NCBI GenBank assembly: GCA_019633425.1
Contig: WSUB01000031.1
Coordinates: 244,040 to 308,039 of the forward strand
Reading direction: 5' to 3'
From: Tulasnella sp. 424
Lineage: Eukaryota > Basidiomycota > Agaricomycetes > Cantharellales > Tulasnellaceae
DNA: 64,000 bases
Shown here piece by piece: positions 45,612-56,694 of this stretch. The notes under the pieces were generated by a model. It ran no database searches, was not told the DNA's origin, and saw only the letters and a list, made by a program, of their open reading frames with translations. Made by a program: the position numbers and the translations under genes. The stretch's first letter is position 1; each line of letters opens with the position of its first letter.

Positions 45612-46348
45612 ACGTCCACTAGTATCCCATTTCGCGGTTTCTCTACGGGACGGGGATTTCTTTGCATTGCCTTTACATGCCGCTTTTTTGACGAGTTTCG
45701 TTCTGTTTCTTCTTACTCACCTGCTTCTGACTGTATAGTATGATAAAATGCAACTTAGGTTTCGACCGCCGACGAGCGGGGAGTCCCCCTTCCTAGTCCA
45801 GCTCGAACGGATCACAATCGTTCAGGTCCTCAGGTCGACCGAACCAGCACGCCGCCTCATCTAATGTAGGGGTCTGACAACCCAAATCGAAGTACGAATG
45901 GGACTAATCGCGACATTTTCCAATCACTTCAACTCGGTCGAGCCAAACCCGAATAAGGCTCGACAATGTCGGGCCGTAACCCGGAGAAAACGAAGGTGGG
46001 CCACGCAACAGACCGGCTATTTGAGCGCTCCCGTCCCTGTCCTTGAGGTTCTTCCGACATCTCCACCAAGTGAGCGCACGCCAACTCCTCAGCGACTATT
46101 CGGCGGAACGCATGTATCTTCTGAGACCAGACAACCGTAAGGCATCCTGGAATGACTGAAGCAAAGCTTACTGTGTAAGAGAGTAATTTGCGCGGTCAAG
46201 CTAGTCATGATCATTGATCCACACTCACGAATTAGCCTTATTCACCGTAAATACAGCACTCTTCAAATCTTTGAAACACAGAAACGAGGTTCAAACCTTC
46301 GTATCAGGCAAACAACGTACTAATAGCAAAACGAAAAAAATCTTGACA
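45612..46348. other. Intergenic region, third unit (shortened)
   Basis: This is a partial copy of 32296-33332 with deletions. No gene is seen. Confidence 0.45.
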
Positions 46349-49023
46349 TTACAGTGGAGCGAGGTGAAGGCTCGGACTACTTGTCATAAGCTGGTGGACC
46401 TCCTTAAGAAAGTCACCGCATTCCGCCACATCCTTCGTCAGACCGAGTGTACCGTAGAGTGTAGATGCTTCTTCCACAAGACAGGCAGCCTCCCCATATT
46501 GCGCCTGGCGGCGTCGGTTCCAGCCCAGATGCCAAAGAATATTGGCTTGAGCTTGCGTGTCTTCGATCCGACGATATATGGTCTGAGCGTCCAAATATGT
46601 CTCTTCGGCTTTGCCATACTCTCCCTGAGCGGAGTAGATTCGTCCCAAACCTTGGACCGAGTGAGCAAATCCGGCTTGATCTCCGATTTGAGAGTAGATC
46701 TCGCGGGTTAGGGTGTACGAATCCTCGGCTTTGGAATGTTCGTCTCGCATGCGGTATACGTCTCCCAGGCCTTTGACCGACTGTGCAAAGCCGAGCTGAT
46801 CCCCGATTTGAGAGTAAATCTCGCGGGCCTGGGTGTATGAATCCTCAGCTTTGGAATACTCATTTCGCATGAGGTATACATCTCCCAGACCGTTGACCGA
46901 TTGGGCAATGCCGAGCTGATCCCCAATTTGTGAGTAGATCTCGCGAGCTTGGATATACGAGTCCTCGGCTTCGGAATACTCGTTTCGCATGCGGTATACG
47001 TTTCCCAAGCCCTTGACCGATTGCGCGAAGCCGAGCTGATCCCCGATTGAAGAGTAGATGTCGCGGGCCTGAACGAATGAAGCCTCGGCTTTGGAATACT
47101 TGTCTCGCATGAGGTATACATCTCCCATACCCTTGACCGAATGGGCAAAGCCGAGCTGATCTCCAATTTGAGAGTAGATTTCGCGGGCTTGGGTGTACGA
47201 ATCCTCGGCTTTGGGATACTCGCTCCGCATACGGTAGACATCTCCAAGGCCCCTGACTGAGTCGGCAAAGCCGAGCTGATCCCCGATTTGAGAGCAGATC
47301 TCCAGGGCTTCGATATATGAATCCTCAGCTTTGGAATATTCGTCTTGCAAGTAACAAGTGTTTCCAAATGCTCTTGATGCCCTAGCCTGGGCCCATTCAT
47401 CTCCAACTGCCCTGGCAACTAGGAATGATTCTCGAAAGTACTTGCGGGCTTCGGTCATCATGTCATTCCGCATTTGTATCTTGCCAAGAGCATACAAAAG
47501 TCGGCTGGAGTGATTTGTAGCCGGGCTGTTCCTTTCGCAGCTTGAGGGTGCGGTGTGATCCTGTGGAGAGTCTAGGTAGGTACGTGTGAATGAACAATGC
47601 CAAAGAGTCCTACCATGAATGAGATAACTTGTTCGCATCTAAGAGCTGTTGGTCGCTCATTTACATCTAATCCCCAACACTCCCCCATCAGATTGCATAG
47701 GACCTTGATTTGTTTGAGCTGTGCATTATCTCCAATAGCCGGAAGATCGCCTCTCGTGATACGCTGCACAATCGTGACGTCGTTCTCCTCAGCAAACGGG
47801 AAGTTTCCAGTGACTGCCTGCATATACCCAAAAATGAAATGAGACGATGTGTGGATCTCTCTGTAATTCATATCGACACACCTCCCAACAAATCCAACCG
47901 AATGCCCAGATGTCGCTTGCTAAACCGGGTACCTTTCCTTCCAGCAACTCTGGAGCCGCCCAGCGGATCGTCCACGCCGGACCTGTCACGGTGATGAAAT
48001 CTCCGGACGCAGATACCTCCGCTTTCAATGGTTCCTTCGTGGCCACTTTAGTGGTGATTCGATCCAGGAACTCCGTCGCAGCGGCAGCATTCACGCTTTT
48101 AACTGCTACTTCAGCCAAGGAATCCACAGCACGAGCGGAACCAAAGTCCGTAATAATCGCTCGGCTCCCGGAATTCACAAGAATGTTGAGCTATATCCAG
48201 GTTACGCTAAGCCCGCAGGAAAGACGATTTTAAATTCAACTTACTGATTTCAAGTCACCGTGACAGATGGGTGGATTCCTTTCATGGAGGTATCGTAGCC
48301 CCATTGCAACGTCGGTTATCTGGGAATTCGTAAGTGAAAGAGAGGCCGTTGTAATGGAAGAGGCGTGCTTACCAAAGACACCCGTTCTGGAAGCTCCCAA
48401 TTGGCGGAACGAACGAACTCCCGCAAGTTGCCGTTCTTCTCCCAAGAAAAAACCATCCAAGCGATGCCCTCCCTGGCGTCTTCGACAAAACCAATTATCT
48501 TCACCACATTCTCGTTTGCGAGTTCGTTCAGAAGGCTGATCTCATGAGCGAATGGCTTGAAGCAAAGGTCATCCAGGTTAACATTTCCCAAAGTCGCCAG
48601 CGTAAAACTTGCTATGACCTACCGCAAGAACCTGATCGTCGTTGGTGTTGGTGTCGAAACGCAGCTTTTTGACCGCAACGTACTCCTCGTCATCTGATTC
48701 TCGGAGACTCGGGGACGCCTCTGGAACGAGTATGGCTGGCTCTACATCGGCTTTCCCACCTGCCGTGGGGGCTTTGCTCTCGAGCGGTTTGATTCGAGTT
48801 TTTTCGATTCGGAGATGCCCCAATGACTCGAGTACTTTCCTCTAAAAAGCGATGAATGACAATCAGCATCCTATTGACGATATGCGTATGGACCGCTCAC
48901 TGGACGAATTCTGGTTCGCTTCCGAGTCACTGCATCGTCGACCTCTTGGATGGCGACCCCCTGAGCGCTTATTGGTGGTCGTGGTCGCTTCGTTTCCTCA
49001 GTATCCTTGATGTTGTCACCCAT
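46349..49023 (-). CDS. Protein kinase-TPR fusion C, 774 aa
   Basis: Exons are 49023-48901, 48841-48623, 48555-48373, 48319-48245, 48190-47882, 47817-47614 and 47560-46349. All are GT-AG, with the same internal exon lengths as paralogues A and B. Kinase motifs are EEYVAVK, HGDLK, ITDFGSA and WAAPELLEG; no glycine-rich loop is seen. The TPR part has six 40-residue units that are more diverged from one another than in A and B, plus a degenerate last unit. The gene is open throughout, so three paralogues have survived while their F-box neighbours decayed. Confidence 0.85.
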
Positions 49024-49289
49024 TTCTGATCAAGCTCAGTTGGAGTGTATGATTTCGCCAGGGTAGGAGGTAGAGCGATCAATTGAGTACGGTGGTGGTT
49101 TCCAGGGAATACTCTTCGCACGGACACAGCATTCTCCGTGGCTGCACCGCTCATGGCAAACGCCTGTATCGCCTCCAGGCACACCTCTTCGGCTTCCATC
49201 CATATCATGCAATTGTTTGATTCGAAATGACGTGGTTTCGGTAGCGACAATGTCGAGGCTTGAACGCACGTTTCCCATGTCCAACAAAC
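49024..49289. other. Upstream region of kinase-TPR C
   Basis: This is a short remnant of the kinase-gene promoter region, ending at the junction with an F-box fragment. No gene is present. Confidence 0.45.
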
Positions 49290-50172
49290 CAAAGTCAGCG
49301 ATCCGGACAAGGGCGAGCCGCACTGCACCGCGGAGAAATGGGATAAGAGCCTGGAAGCTGTTTGAAGGGTGAACGACGAATATAAAGCCAACGCCTTGGG
49401 GCTTCTGAAGGCGGGAGTCGAGAAAGGAACCGGTGCTGGTGTGACGATCAAAAAGGAGGGAGGAGCGTAGATCTAGGCCAGAGGATGGCAAGCTGGTCCC
49501 TGAGCTCAACGTCGAAATCAACCTCTCCCGCCGCAACGAACGATCTCTCGAGTCTCAACGCGATCACAACATTATTAGAATGTACCGTCTGTCACGACTG
49601 ACTATGGTATCCAGAGGTCCTACAGCACATTGCTGCCGAAGCAAAGTCAACTTGTCCCTCGTCCATCATTTTGAAGGCTACGATGACGAGATATTCGACG
49701 ACGGGATGGAGGATGCGTTCCACTTCTACGCCATGGCCGCGTTTGGGTCCACATACCAGTGACGTGCGAGGCGGAATCAGTCTTTGGAGCCATTTAATGT
49801 CGATGCCTTAGTCGCGGAGAATGGGAGATGGCAGAATATGGTTAGGGCGGCGTTGAGGGACTCGGATGTTGGGCTGTCGGAGAATGCAACAGTGGAGGAG
49901 GTCAAAGCAGAATGGGAGCAGTTTACGAGTCTTTCAATTGTGCAACTTCGGGGCGGATAGGAACGAGGGGTGGGCTTTCCAGGAGGTGGCAAGTGCATGC
50001 TTTTCAACGCGCCGCCGGTACGGTGGATCGAGACCGGTACTAACTAAAGTCCTCGTTCATTTCCTCCGTTTTGGGCTTTGTTTAAATTGCGCAATGCATA
50101 CAGTAACTGTTCACGCCATGACACGCCTACGGACAAAAGCAAGCCAGTCATCAAACGTGATCAAACGAGTGA
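49290..50172 (+). pseudogene. F-box gene fragment (exon 9 to exon 10)
   Basis: It matches the intact F-box gene from inside exon 9 to near the end of exon 10, with stops (for example TGA at 49597-49599 in the CTVCHD region) and indels. Both ends are breakpoints. On the right it changes at about 50172 into the start of a kinase-TPR gene. Confidence 0.75.
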
Positions 50173-50224
50173 TTGGTGGTTGTTGGCCCTTTCCTTCTTC
50201 ACTCTCTTTGATGCTGTCACCCAT
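50173..50224 (-). pseudogene. Kinase-TPR gene fragment (start of exon 1)
   Basis: The start codon (50224-50222) and about 17 codons (MGDSIKESEEGK...) of a fourth kinase-TPR gene remain. The rest has been replaced by F-box gene sequence in the opposite orientation of transcription. The flank 50225-50570 matches the promoter region of paralogue C. Confidence 0.7.
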
Positions 50225-50920
50225 TGTAGGAAATGTACGATCAAACTAAGTGGCATCGGAGTGTATGGTTTCGCTGGGACAGGAGGTGGAGCAATCAGCT
50301 GGGTACCGTGGTGGTGGCTTTCAGGGGGATATCTTTCGGACAGAACACAACATTCTCTGTGACTGAGCGACATCGACGAGCAGCTGTTCTCATGGCATCG
50401 CCTCGAGGCACACCTCTTCGACTTCCATCCATATCTCGCAATTGCTTGATTCGAAGGGACGTGGTTTCGGCAGTGACAATGTCGACGCTTGAGCGCACGT
50501 CACGCAAAAAGCAAAGAAGTCAACGATATGACACTTGTATCCTGTGCTCTGGGCTCAATTACTGATCGGTAAGGGGTAGAAGGAATCACCTCGACTCAAG
50601 AGGTCAAAGCTCAACCAAGCAACTTGTCCGCTCAACGGTAGGAGCACTATTAAGCAGACAGTGGTGAAGATAAAACGATCGGAAGCCGAAACAAAGTCAC
50701 TTGAGCTCTGAATACCTTTCGCGCGATCATTCGGTCATTCCCAGCCTTTGAATCTCCCCACCTCCGCTAAGAGCACGTCGTACTGCCTCTGCAAAAGTTT
50801 TATAACCCAAACGACAGGAACAACAAGAGAAATAATAATAAGCACATACGGCGAAATAAAGATCGAGGCATACATCAAGGGAATACGCTACACTTAGAAT
50901 GGAGGAAGAATAGATGAGAA
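50225..50920. other. Remnant promoter region and 3' flank
   Basis: This matches 36533-37246 and 44680-45321 in part. No gene was found. Confidence 0.45.
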
Positions 50921-52614
50921 TTACGCCAGGTTGGACTGGGTCGCTGGCGGTAGACGATCAAGCACTTTGGATCCGGACATGACGAAGGCCGCGGTCGGAG
51001 AATTGTAAGACCCGATTTGAGCCTCGGAGGTGGCTGCGTTGAGACGTGCATCAGAGGCTGCGAGTTGCTCAGGTGTTACTTGGAGTGCTCGGAAGAGAGA
51101 ATGATAGGGCGTAGTAGAGGGTGGATCATGCGACAGGGTGGATGAAGACGGCACGTTTACAGGAGCAGGAATTCGTGTAGACGAAGTTGGTGGAGGTGGT
51201 TGAGGCTGCGATAAGGGTGCTGAGGTTGACGTCAAGGAACCAAAAGACGATGTTGGTGTAAGACCACTCTTCCAAGTGCCCGAAGAAGCCACTGAAAGCG
51301 AATTCGGAGGTGCTGCCGGCGTACTCCCCAACGTGCTCTTTGAGGGCGACGATGTCCTGGCTCCCGACCCACGTGACTCCAGCTGATTCCAGAAACTCTC
51401 GTAGCTTGTTGGTCCAGGAAACGAACTCGCCGGTGAGACCGTCGCACTTGGGCTTCCGACTGCCGCCGTACTTGTCTTAGTCCCCAGCATCTGCGCCAGC
51501 CGAGCGGCAGTTGTGCTCTCTGCTATCTGAGGAGGCTGGAGTGTACTGGGCGTAGACGTCTTTGAGCTCGCCTTCCCCACGCTCTTGCTTCCAGCACTAC
51601 CGGTACCTCCCCCACCCCGAACTGGTGCCTTTCCCGCTCTCTTGGCGCTGACCTTTTGGGGAGAGGAGGGCGGGATAAGGGATGACGATCCAGCAGATGT
51701 AGCGCTCGGTTGGACCGCATATGGATGAGATCTTGACCCTTGACGACTTGTTCGGACCGCTGGATGTGGCGAAGAGGTGGTCCGAGGTACCGAGGTTGAC
51801 GTAGACGGCTGGGGTGGTAACGACGATGACGAACTTGGGCCAACCGAGTAAACCGAGGGGTCGTAGCCAATTGGTGGAGGCCCATCATTTTCCAGTGCAC
51901 TGTCGACAATGATAGTTGGTTGAGTCGCCAACGTTGAGGATTCGGTTGACTGGTGTGCCGATGTCGGTAGAGTGGAGGACTGGGAACCGGAAGGTCCTGC
52001 AACCCCCGCGTGCACGTGAGATGTAGAAACACTTATTGATGACGGGGAAGCGAATGGTGCGGCTCCTATCCGACGCTGAGGTGCTTTAGGCTGCTGAGGT
52101 GGGGGCGCCGGGCGCCGGTCTCGGTAATGATGGAAATAGAGATTCTCCACTTCGTCGAGATTTTGACGGGTCTGTGGCGATCATCCCCAACTTTAGTAAA
52201 CTATTCAAGTGGGGCGAGGGAGCATGAAAATGACGCACCCATCCGTGGTCAACCTTGAGTTTGGCGTACTGTAGCCTCATTGCAAGCTGCTTGGTGAGCT
52301 TGAAATATGGGAGTGGATTATTTTAACCCGGACCGGCAGCGTACACACCAACCACACGTTTGCCCAGTATAACCATGATGGCGGGGAGAAAGAAGAAAGA
52401 GGAGAATAGTTATTTTGTGAGTTGGACGGTTATCGCTGTGCCGAGTGAATGACGATACCTGTTGCACTTTCGCCTTCTCTACATGCTTGCTCCGTTTCGA
52501 TTGCGGCGCTCCCGTATCTCCTCCTGCTGCGACTGATTTGGCAATCTCATGGGTGAGAGCACTGAGATCTGTGGATGTCTTTAGAGTTGGTGCATTTGAG
52601 GCCTTGGGTGTCAT
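50921..52614 (-). CDS. Ser/Thr/Pro-rich protein of unknown function, 488 aa
   Basis: Exons are 52614-52459, 52298-52239 and 52171-50921. Both introns are GT-AG and phase 0. The N-terminus is conserved-looking and helical (DLSALTHEIAKSV, then LTKQLAMRLQYAKLKVDHGW and RQNLDEVENLYFHHYRD). The remaining 380 residues are low-complexity Ser, Thr and Pro with few charged residues, ending in SNLA. I do not recognise a family with certainty. The order of a short helical head and a disordered tail suggests a scaffold or nuclear protein, which is inference only. It is the intact source of the 3'-end fragments at 37247 and 45322 that close each F-box/kinase unit. Confidence 0.7.
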
Positions 52615-53712
52615 CAGTACCCAAAGGAGTAGAAGTGCGACAGGAGAGCGACGAGGGGCAGGGGGAATTGTGAGATGAGCGGCGGAAAAAGGGCGTGGGT
52701 GTTGGCAACACGCAAAGCTCGCGAATCACTTTTGGAGGTCACGTGGATCCCGGCCTGCAACGGTGGCTGCTCTCAACCACGATCCTACACTCCCTCCTAC
52801 GACAATTAGACATCAGAGTATCAGCATCTGAGACGTACTTTGCAGTCTGGTACTTTAAGATGCCTTGAAGCATGGCGGGGAGGTCACTCCGTCTTATTCT
52901 CTCGCTTCCTCGTCAGACCTCGGCTTTCGCAACGTCGGCAGTTTTGCCACCGACCAGAATCCATCCGACTCTCGATTCCATGAGAAATAGCGAAACGGAT
53001 TTATTTGTATTCTCTTTCATGAAGAATAGTTCAGTTGACCAGGGATTATGAAGAGAGAGCCCAGAGCACGTTAGCGAACGCACCCACCTCCCAAGACTAC
53101 TCATAAATCAAGCCCTCCACCAGCTTCAACCAATCAACTTGACATCAAATTAAACCCGGATTGGGCTGGAGATCCGAGTGGCAGATGTGCAGCAGTCTCG
53201 GCGCGGTAACACCCGGCGGCGTCACAAGGCTAATCTGCCAGTCTCACTAAACCATCCGCTGACACCAGAGCTGTCAACCATCGGCCCTCACGCTCATCTT
53301 CGACCCTTGGCGCCTCTAATTTCTCTCCCAACTCGAGCCGCCTTAGGATTCCGGGTGGGGTCCTGTATCTCCGATTGCCGCAGTCGTACGGCGTACATTC
53401 CTCAGGTAAGCCTGTTCCCATCTGTAAGAACGTGAGCTTGGCAACCGAGTCAATTCTATCTCCACGACTATTATACAGAATAAAGAAACCGAAACTTCGG
53501 CGTACCTTTGGACAGAACCGCCCGAAGTTTCAAGCTTGACGGGAATTCAACCGACGACAAACCGAAAGTTGATGAACGAAGGAAACCGAGCGGCAATAAT
53601 ATCACCAAGAATGCATACGAAAAGGCTCAAGACAGACACACTGAGGGTCAATGTGACATAAATGCTAAGCAATTTCGCAAGCGAATCTCTCGGCGTACTC
53701 GCCGGGGTGCGA
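52615..53712. other. Divergent intergenic region before GH6
   Basis: This contains the promoter of the Ser/Pro-rich gene on the left and of the cellobiohydrolase on the right. The only coding-like piece is a 59-codon frame at 52872. Confidence 0.45.
52872..53051 (+). CDS. Possible small mitochondrial protein, 59 codons
   Basis: The frame starts MAGRSLRLILSLPRQTSAFATSA, an Arg/Ser/Leu-rich, acid-free N-terminus like a mitochondrial presequence. PPTRIHPTLDSMRN follows, then a tail that looks non-coding. A splice after about codon 45 into an exon not found, or a relic, are both possible. No family was recognised. Confidence 0.25.
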   Translation: MAGRSLRLILSLPRQTSAFATSAVLPPTRIHPTLDSMRNSETDLFVFSFMKNSSVDQGL

Positions 53713-53719
53713 TATAAAT
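53713..53719 (+). promoter_or_regulatory. TATA box of the GH6 gene
   Basis: TATAAAT lies 124 bp before the start codon, followed by a pyrimidine-rich leader with TCTCTCGCTCC and CTTTCTCTCC stretches usual for strongly expressed fungal genes. Confidence 0.6.
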
Positions 53720-53842
53720 GCGGGACGGGAGGTGAGTGGGGGATCTTCAGCTCTCTCGCTCCTCCTCCCTTCTTTCTCTCCGTCCTTCGCGTACGCCCAA
53801 CACCACTCTCTTTCTCACCAGAAAAAAGTTAGTTCGTCAAAC

Positions 53843-55441
53843 ATGAAGAACTCCGCTGCTCTTCTCGCGCTTGCGACTTCGCTCTTCGCTCCCTTCGCTT
53901 CTGCTACCCCCGTCGTCGCTCGCGATTCGGTCAACCCCTTCCAGGGAAAGACGCTTTACATCGACCCTCTGTACTCATCCCAAGGTAAGTTACACGTAAA
54001 TGACATGGTGATTTGCTGGATGCTAATATTGGATGCGTGCGTATCTCACAGTTCAGGGTGCTGTTGCAACTCTGCAAGCTGAGGGTAACACCGCCCTTGC
54101 TGCCAAGGCCGCCAAAGTTGCTAAAGGTGAAGAGTCTCATGATCTTGTCTCGGATATTATCGCTTGCTCACTCCTCCATCCGAACGCGCAGTCCCGACCT
54201 TCATCTGGATCAGCCAGAGGTCCGACGTTCCTTCAATCTCCGGATACCTCCATGACGCCAAATCTCTCCAAACCTCCACCGGAAAGTCCCAGGCCGTTCA
54301 GCTCGTCGTTTACGACTTGCCCAACCGGTTAGAGATTCCCTTGGACTATGACAAACGAGGTCACTGATGAATGATTAATACAGTGACTGCTCTGCTGGTG
54401 CCTCCGCTGGCGAGTTTACTATTGACAATGCAGGCGAGAGCCGGTACGAAGCCTATATCAAGGCTATCTACTCCGAGATCCAGCGTGTGCCAGACGTTCA
54501 GGTCATCATTGTCCTAGAACCTGATTCGATTGGAAACAGTACGTCGCAAGCTTTCATACAGCCCGACCGGGAGACTAACTATACCACCCCCTCGGCCCAG
54601 TCATCACCAACTTGAGCAATGACAATTGCGCCAAGGCTGCTCCCGTCTACAAGCGCTGCATTTCCTTGGCTATTGCCACTCTCAGCAAGCTTCCTAACGT
54701 GGCTATTTACGTTGACGCTGCTCATGCTGGCTGGTTGGGTTGGCCCGGAGTACGTCCCCTGTCGGTATCAAGAAAGACCTTTATCTCACCGGTATCCATT
54801 GCTTCTCTAGAATATCGGCCCCACCGCAACTCTTCTTGCTGAGCTCCTCAATGATGCCAAGGCAATCTACCCTGGTGCTTGGGTCCGCGGTGTCTCAACC
54901 GACGTCTCCAACTATAACGGCCTTGGCAACCAGCCCCAGATGGGCTACGACGAACTCGTCTACGCTCAGAACTTGGCACCCCTCCTGACCGCTGCTGGCT
55001 ACCCAGCTCACTTCATCGTCGACCAGGGTCGCAGCGGTGTTCAGAACTACACCAGGACCGGAAGCGATTGGTGCAACAACAAGGTAAGTGGCCTCTTCCT
55101 CACTTCTAATCACAATGAAAACGGGAAGGTTTACTTGAATCCAACGCATTTAGTTCGCCGGTTTTGGCCCTCGTCCGTCAACCACCACACCCGACCCGGT
55201 TATTGATGCTATCGTTTGGGTCAAGCCTGGAGGACAGGGTGATGGTACAAGCGACGCCACATCTCCTCGCTACGACTCTTCATGCAGCGGGTGTGTATTG
55301 TTACAATTATCGTATGCTTGGCAAGGGACTGACTTTGAATCTCCCCACAGCGATTCCTCCCTTATTCCCGCTCCCGAGGCCGGAACTTGGTTCCAGGCCT
55401 ACTTCGAGCAACTCGTCATCAACGCTAACCCCGCTTTCTAA
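53843..55441 (+). CDS. cbh2: GH6 cellobiohydrolase II, 385 aa, no CBM
   Basis: This is a secreted inverting cellobiohydrolase acting from the non-reducing end, synergistic with the GH7 enzymes. A signal peptide ends near residue 21 (ASA|TP), followed by a short propeptide-like VVAR. The GH6 domain has YDLPNRDC (Asp119) and LEPDSIGN (catalytic acid Asp165), spaced 46 residues as in Trichoderma Cel6A. It also has the DAAHAGWLGWP, ITDQGRSG-like VDQGRSG and WVKPGGxxDGTSD motifs. Eight exons were read: 53843-53984, 54052-54126, 54192-54327, 54384-54538, 54601-54749, 54811-55083, 55154-55290 and 55351-55441, all GT-AG. Unlike most fungal GH6 cellobiohydrolases it lacks the N-terminal CBM1 and linker; no exon for one was found upstream. 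Confidence 0.93.
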
Positions 55442-56694
55442 GTTATTAGTGGCTTTAGAATCTTCACGCTCATTACTGTTATTTAATACACCCATTTGTA
55501 TCTCACCCGACGCATCTTCTGAGAGCAGAACGCCTGACGTCGCGCTGTCGCCACTTCGACCGGAGCCGGTGAAATCCGGCTTCTGTCAAACTTAAGGTTG
55601 AACTCTCTTCTCATACGAGCTGGACTTCGTATACTCCGAAAAAAGTCTTTCCCAAGGCGCGTGCGAGAGACTTCGTAGGGTCAACCGTGCGCTTCCTCGG
55701 GGTTTCTCTAGGTGCCAAGGTTGCCACGTTCGCGAATTCTCGCGCCGGCGCAGCACTTCTGAATCAAGATATACGTTCTGATCTCTTCCTAAAGTTTAAT
55801 TGTTCCGCGGTGACGTCTTGCCTTTCCAAGTCCACGGGCTTCGTTGTTTCGCGGCTGGTGCGGTGAGAGCCCGTTGGCGTGAGATCCTCCTGTTCCTGGC
55901 GTAAGGGCAAACGCCGTGTCTCACCGCTCGAAGACACCCCTAACCAAAAACGGGACTCAGACTATCTTTGTCGCCGCAATCCCATAGCCTACACAAACCC
56001 ACGCCGAAAGTCACGAAGACGGCGCAAAATATAGCGCACATCGATTCTTCTGCCGTAACTTGGGCATCCTGTTTTTAGCTACGATAAAGGATTCCAGTGA
56101 GACCACGAGTACTCCGCGGACCACAAGACACAGCCAACACCGGAATTGACGACGACGGTATCATCAAAAAATGTCAATCAAATCTATGCTACTACTTTCT
56201 TCTCAATGAACACTCTGATATTTCTATACATTGGGGGAGCTTCAGATCACTGGTGACACGTTTCATCCATGATGACGTTGACAACAGGATGGTGCAGCTT
56301 GTCGGAAATCATGAATCAGCGATATTTTTGGTTAAGCCAGTGTTTCGTTGCGTTTGTATTGCTCGCGTCAGCATTTCGTTTATTCCCACTAGTCAAATCG
56401 CCGCACAGGCTCGGTCCCGCTCCTTACCTCGAGCCCCGTGGACTTGTTCGCCATCTCACCTCTCGTTGTGGAGGGTACCTTCCCATGAGAGGCGGCTTGG
56501 GCGCTGGGCGCCCTCTATTGTGCGGCAGCTCCTCTCCGAGATTAGTGAAGCCCTGCCTTGACCTGAGGCTTTAAAGGGCGCGCCGTTCTGGCTGGAGGAA
56601 ATGTTCTTCAGTCAAGCCACTCACCTCCTCCCGAGTTCAACAACCTTCCTCATCTCCTCTCTAATTTCTTTCAACCTCTACTTGACGTCGAACA
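55442..56694. other. Intergenic region between GH6 and multicopper oxidase
   Basis: Several short frames exist but none with motifs or plausible splicing. It probably holds the oxidase promoter; a TTTAAAG at about 56570 is a weak TATA candidate. Confidence 0.45.

Noticed and set aside
53508..53717. 69-codon frame in the GH6 promoter
   Set aside because: It overlaps the TATA region, has no motif and no splice partners.
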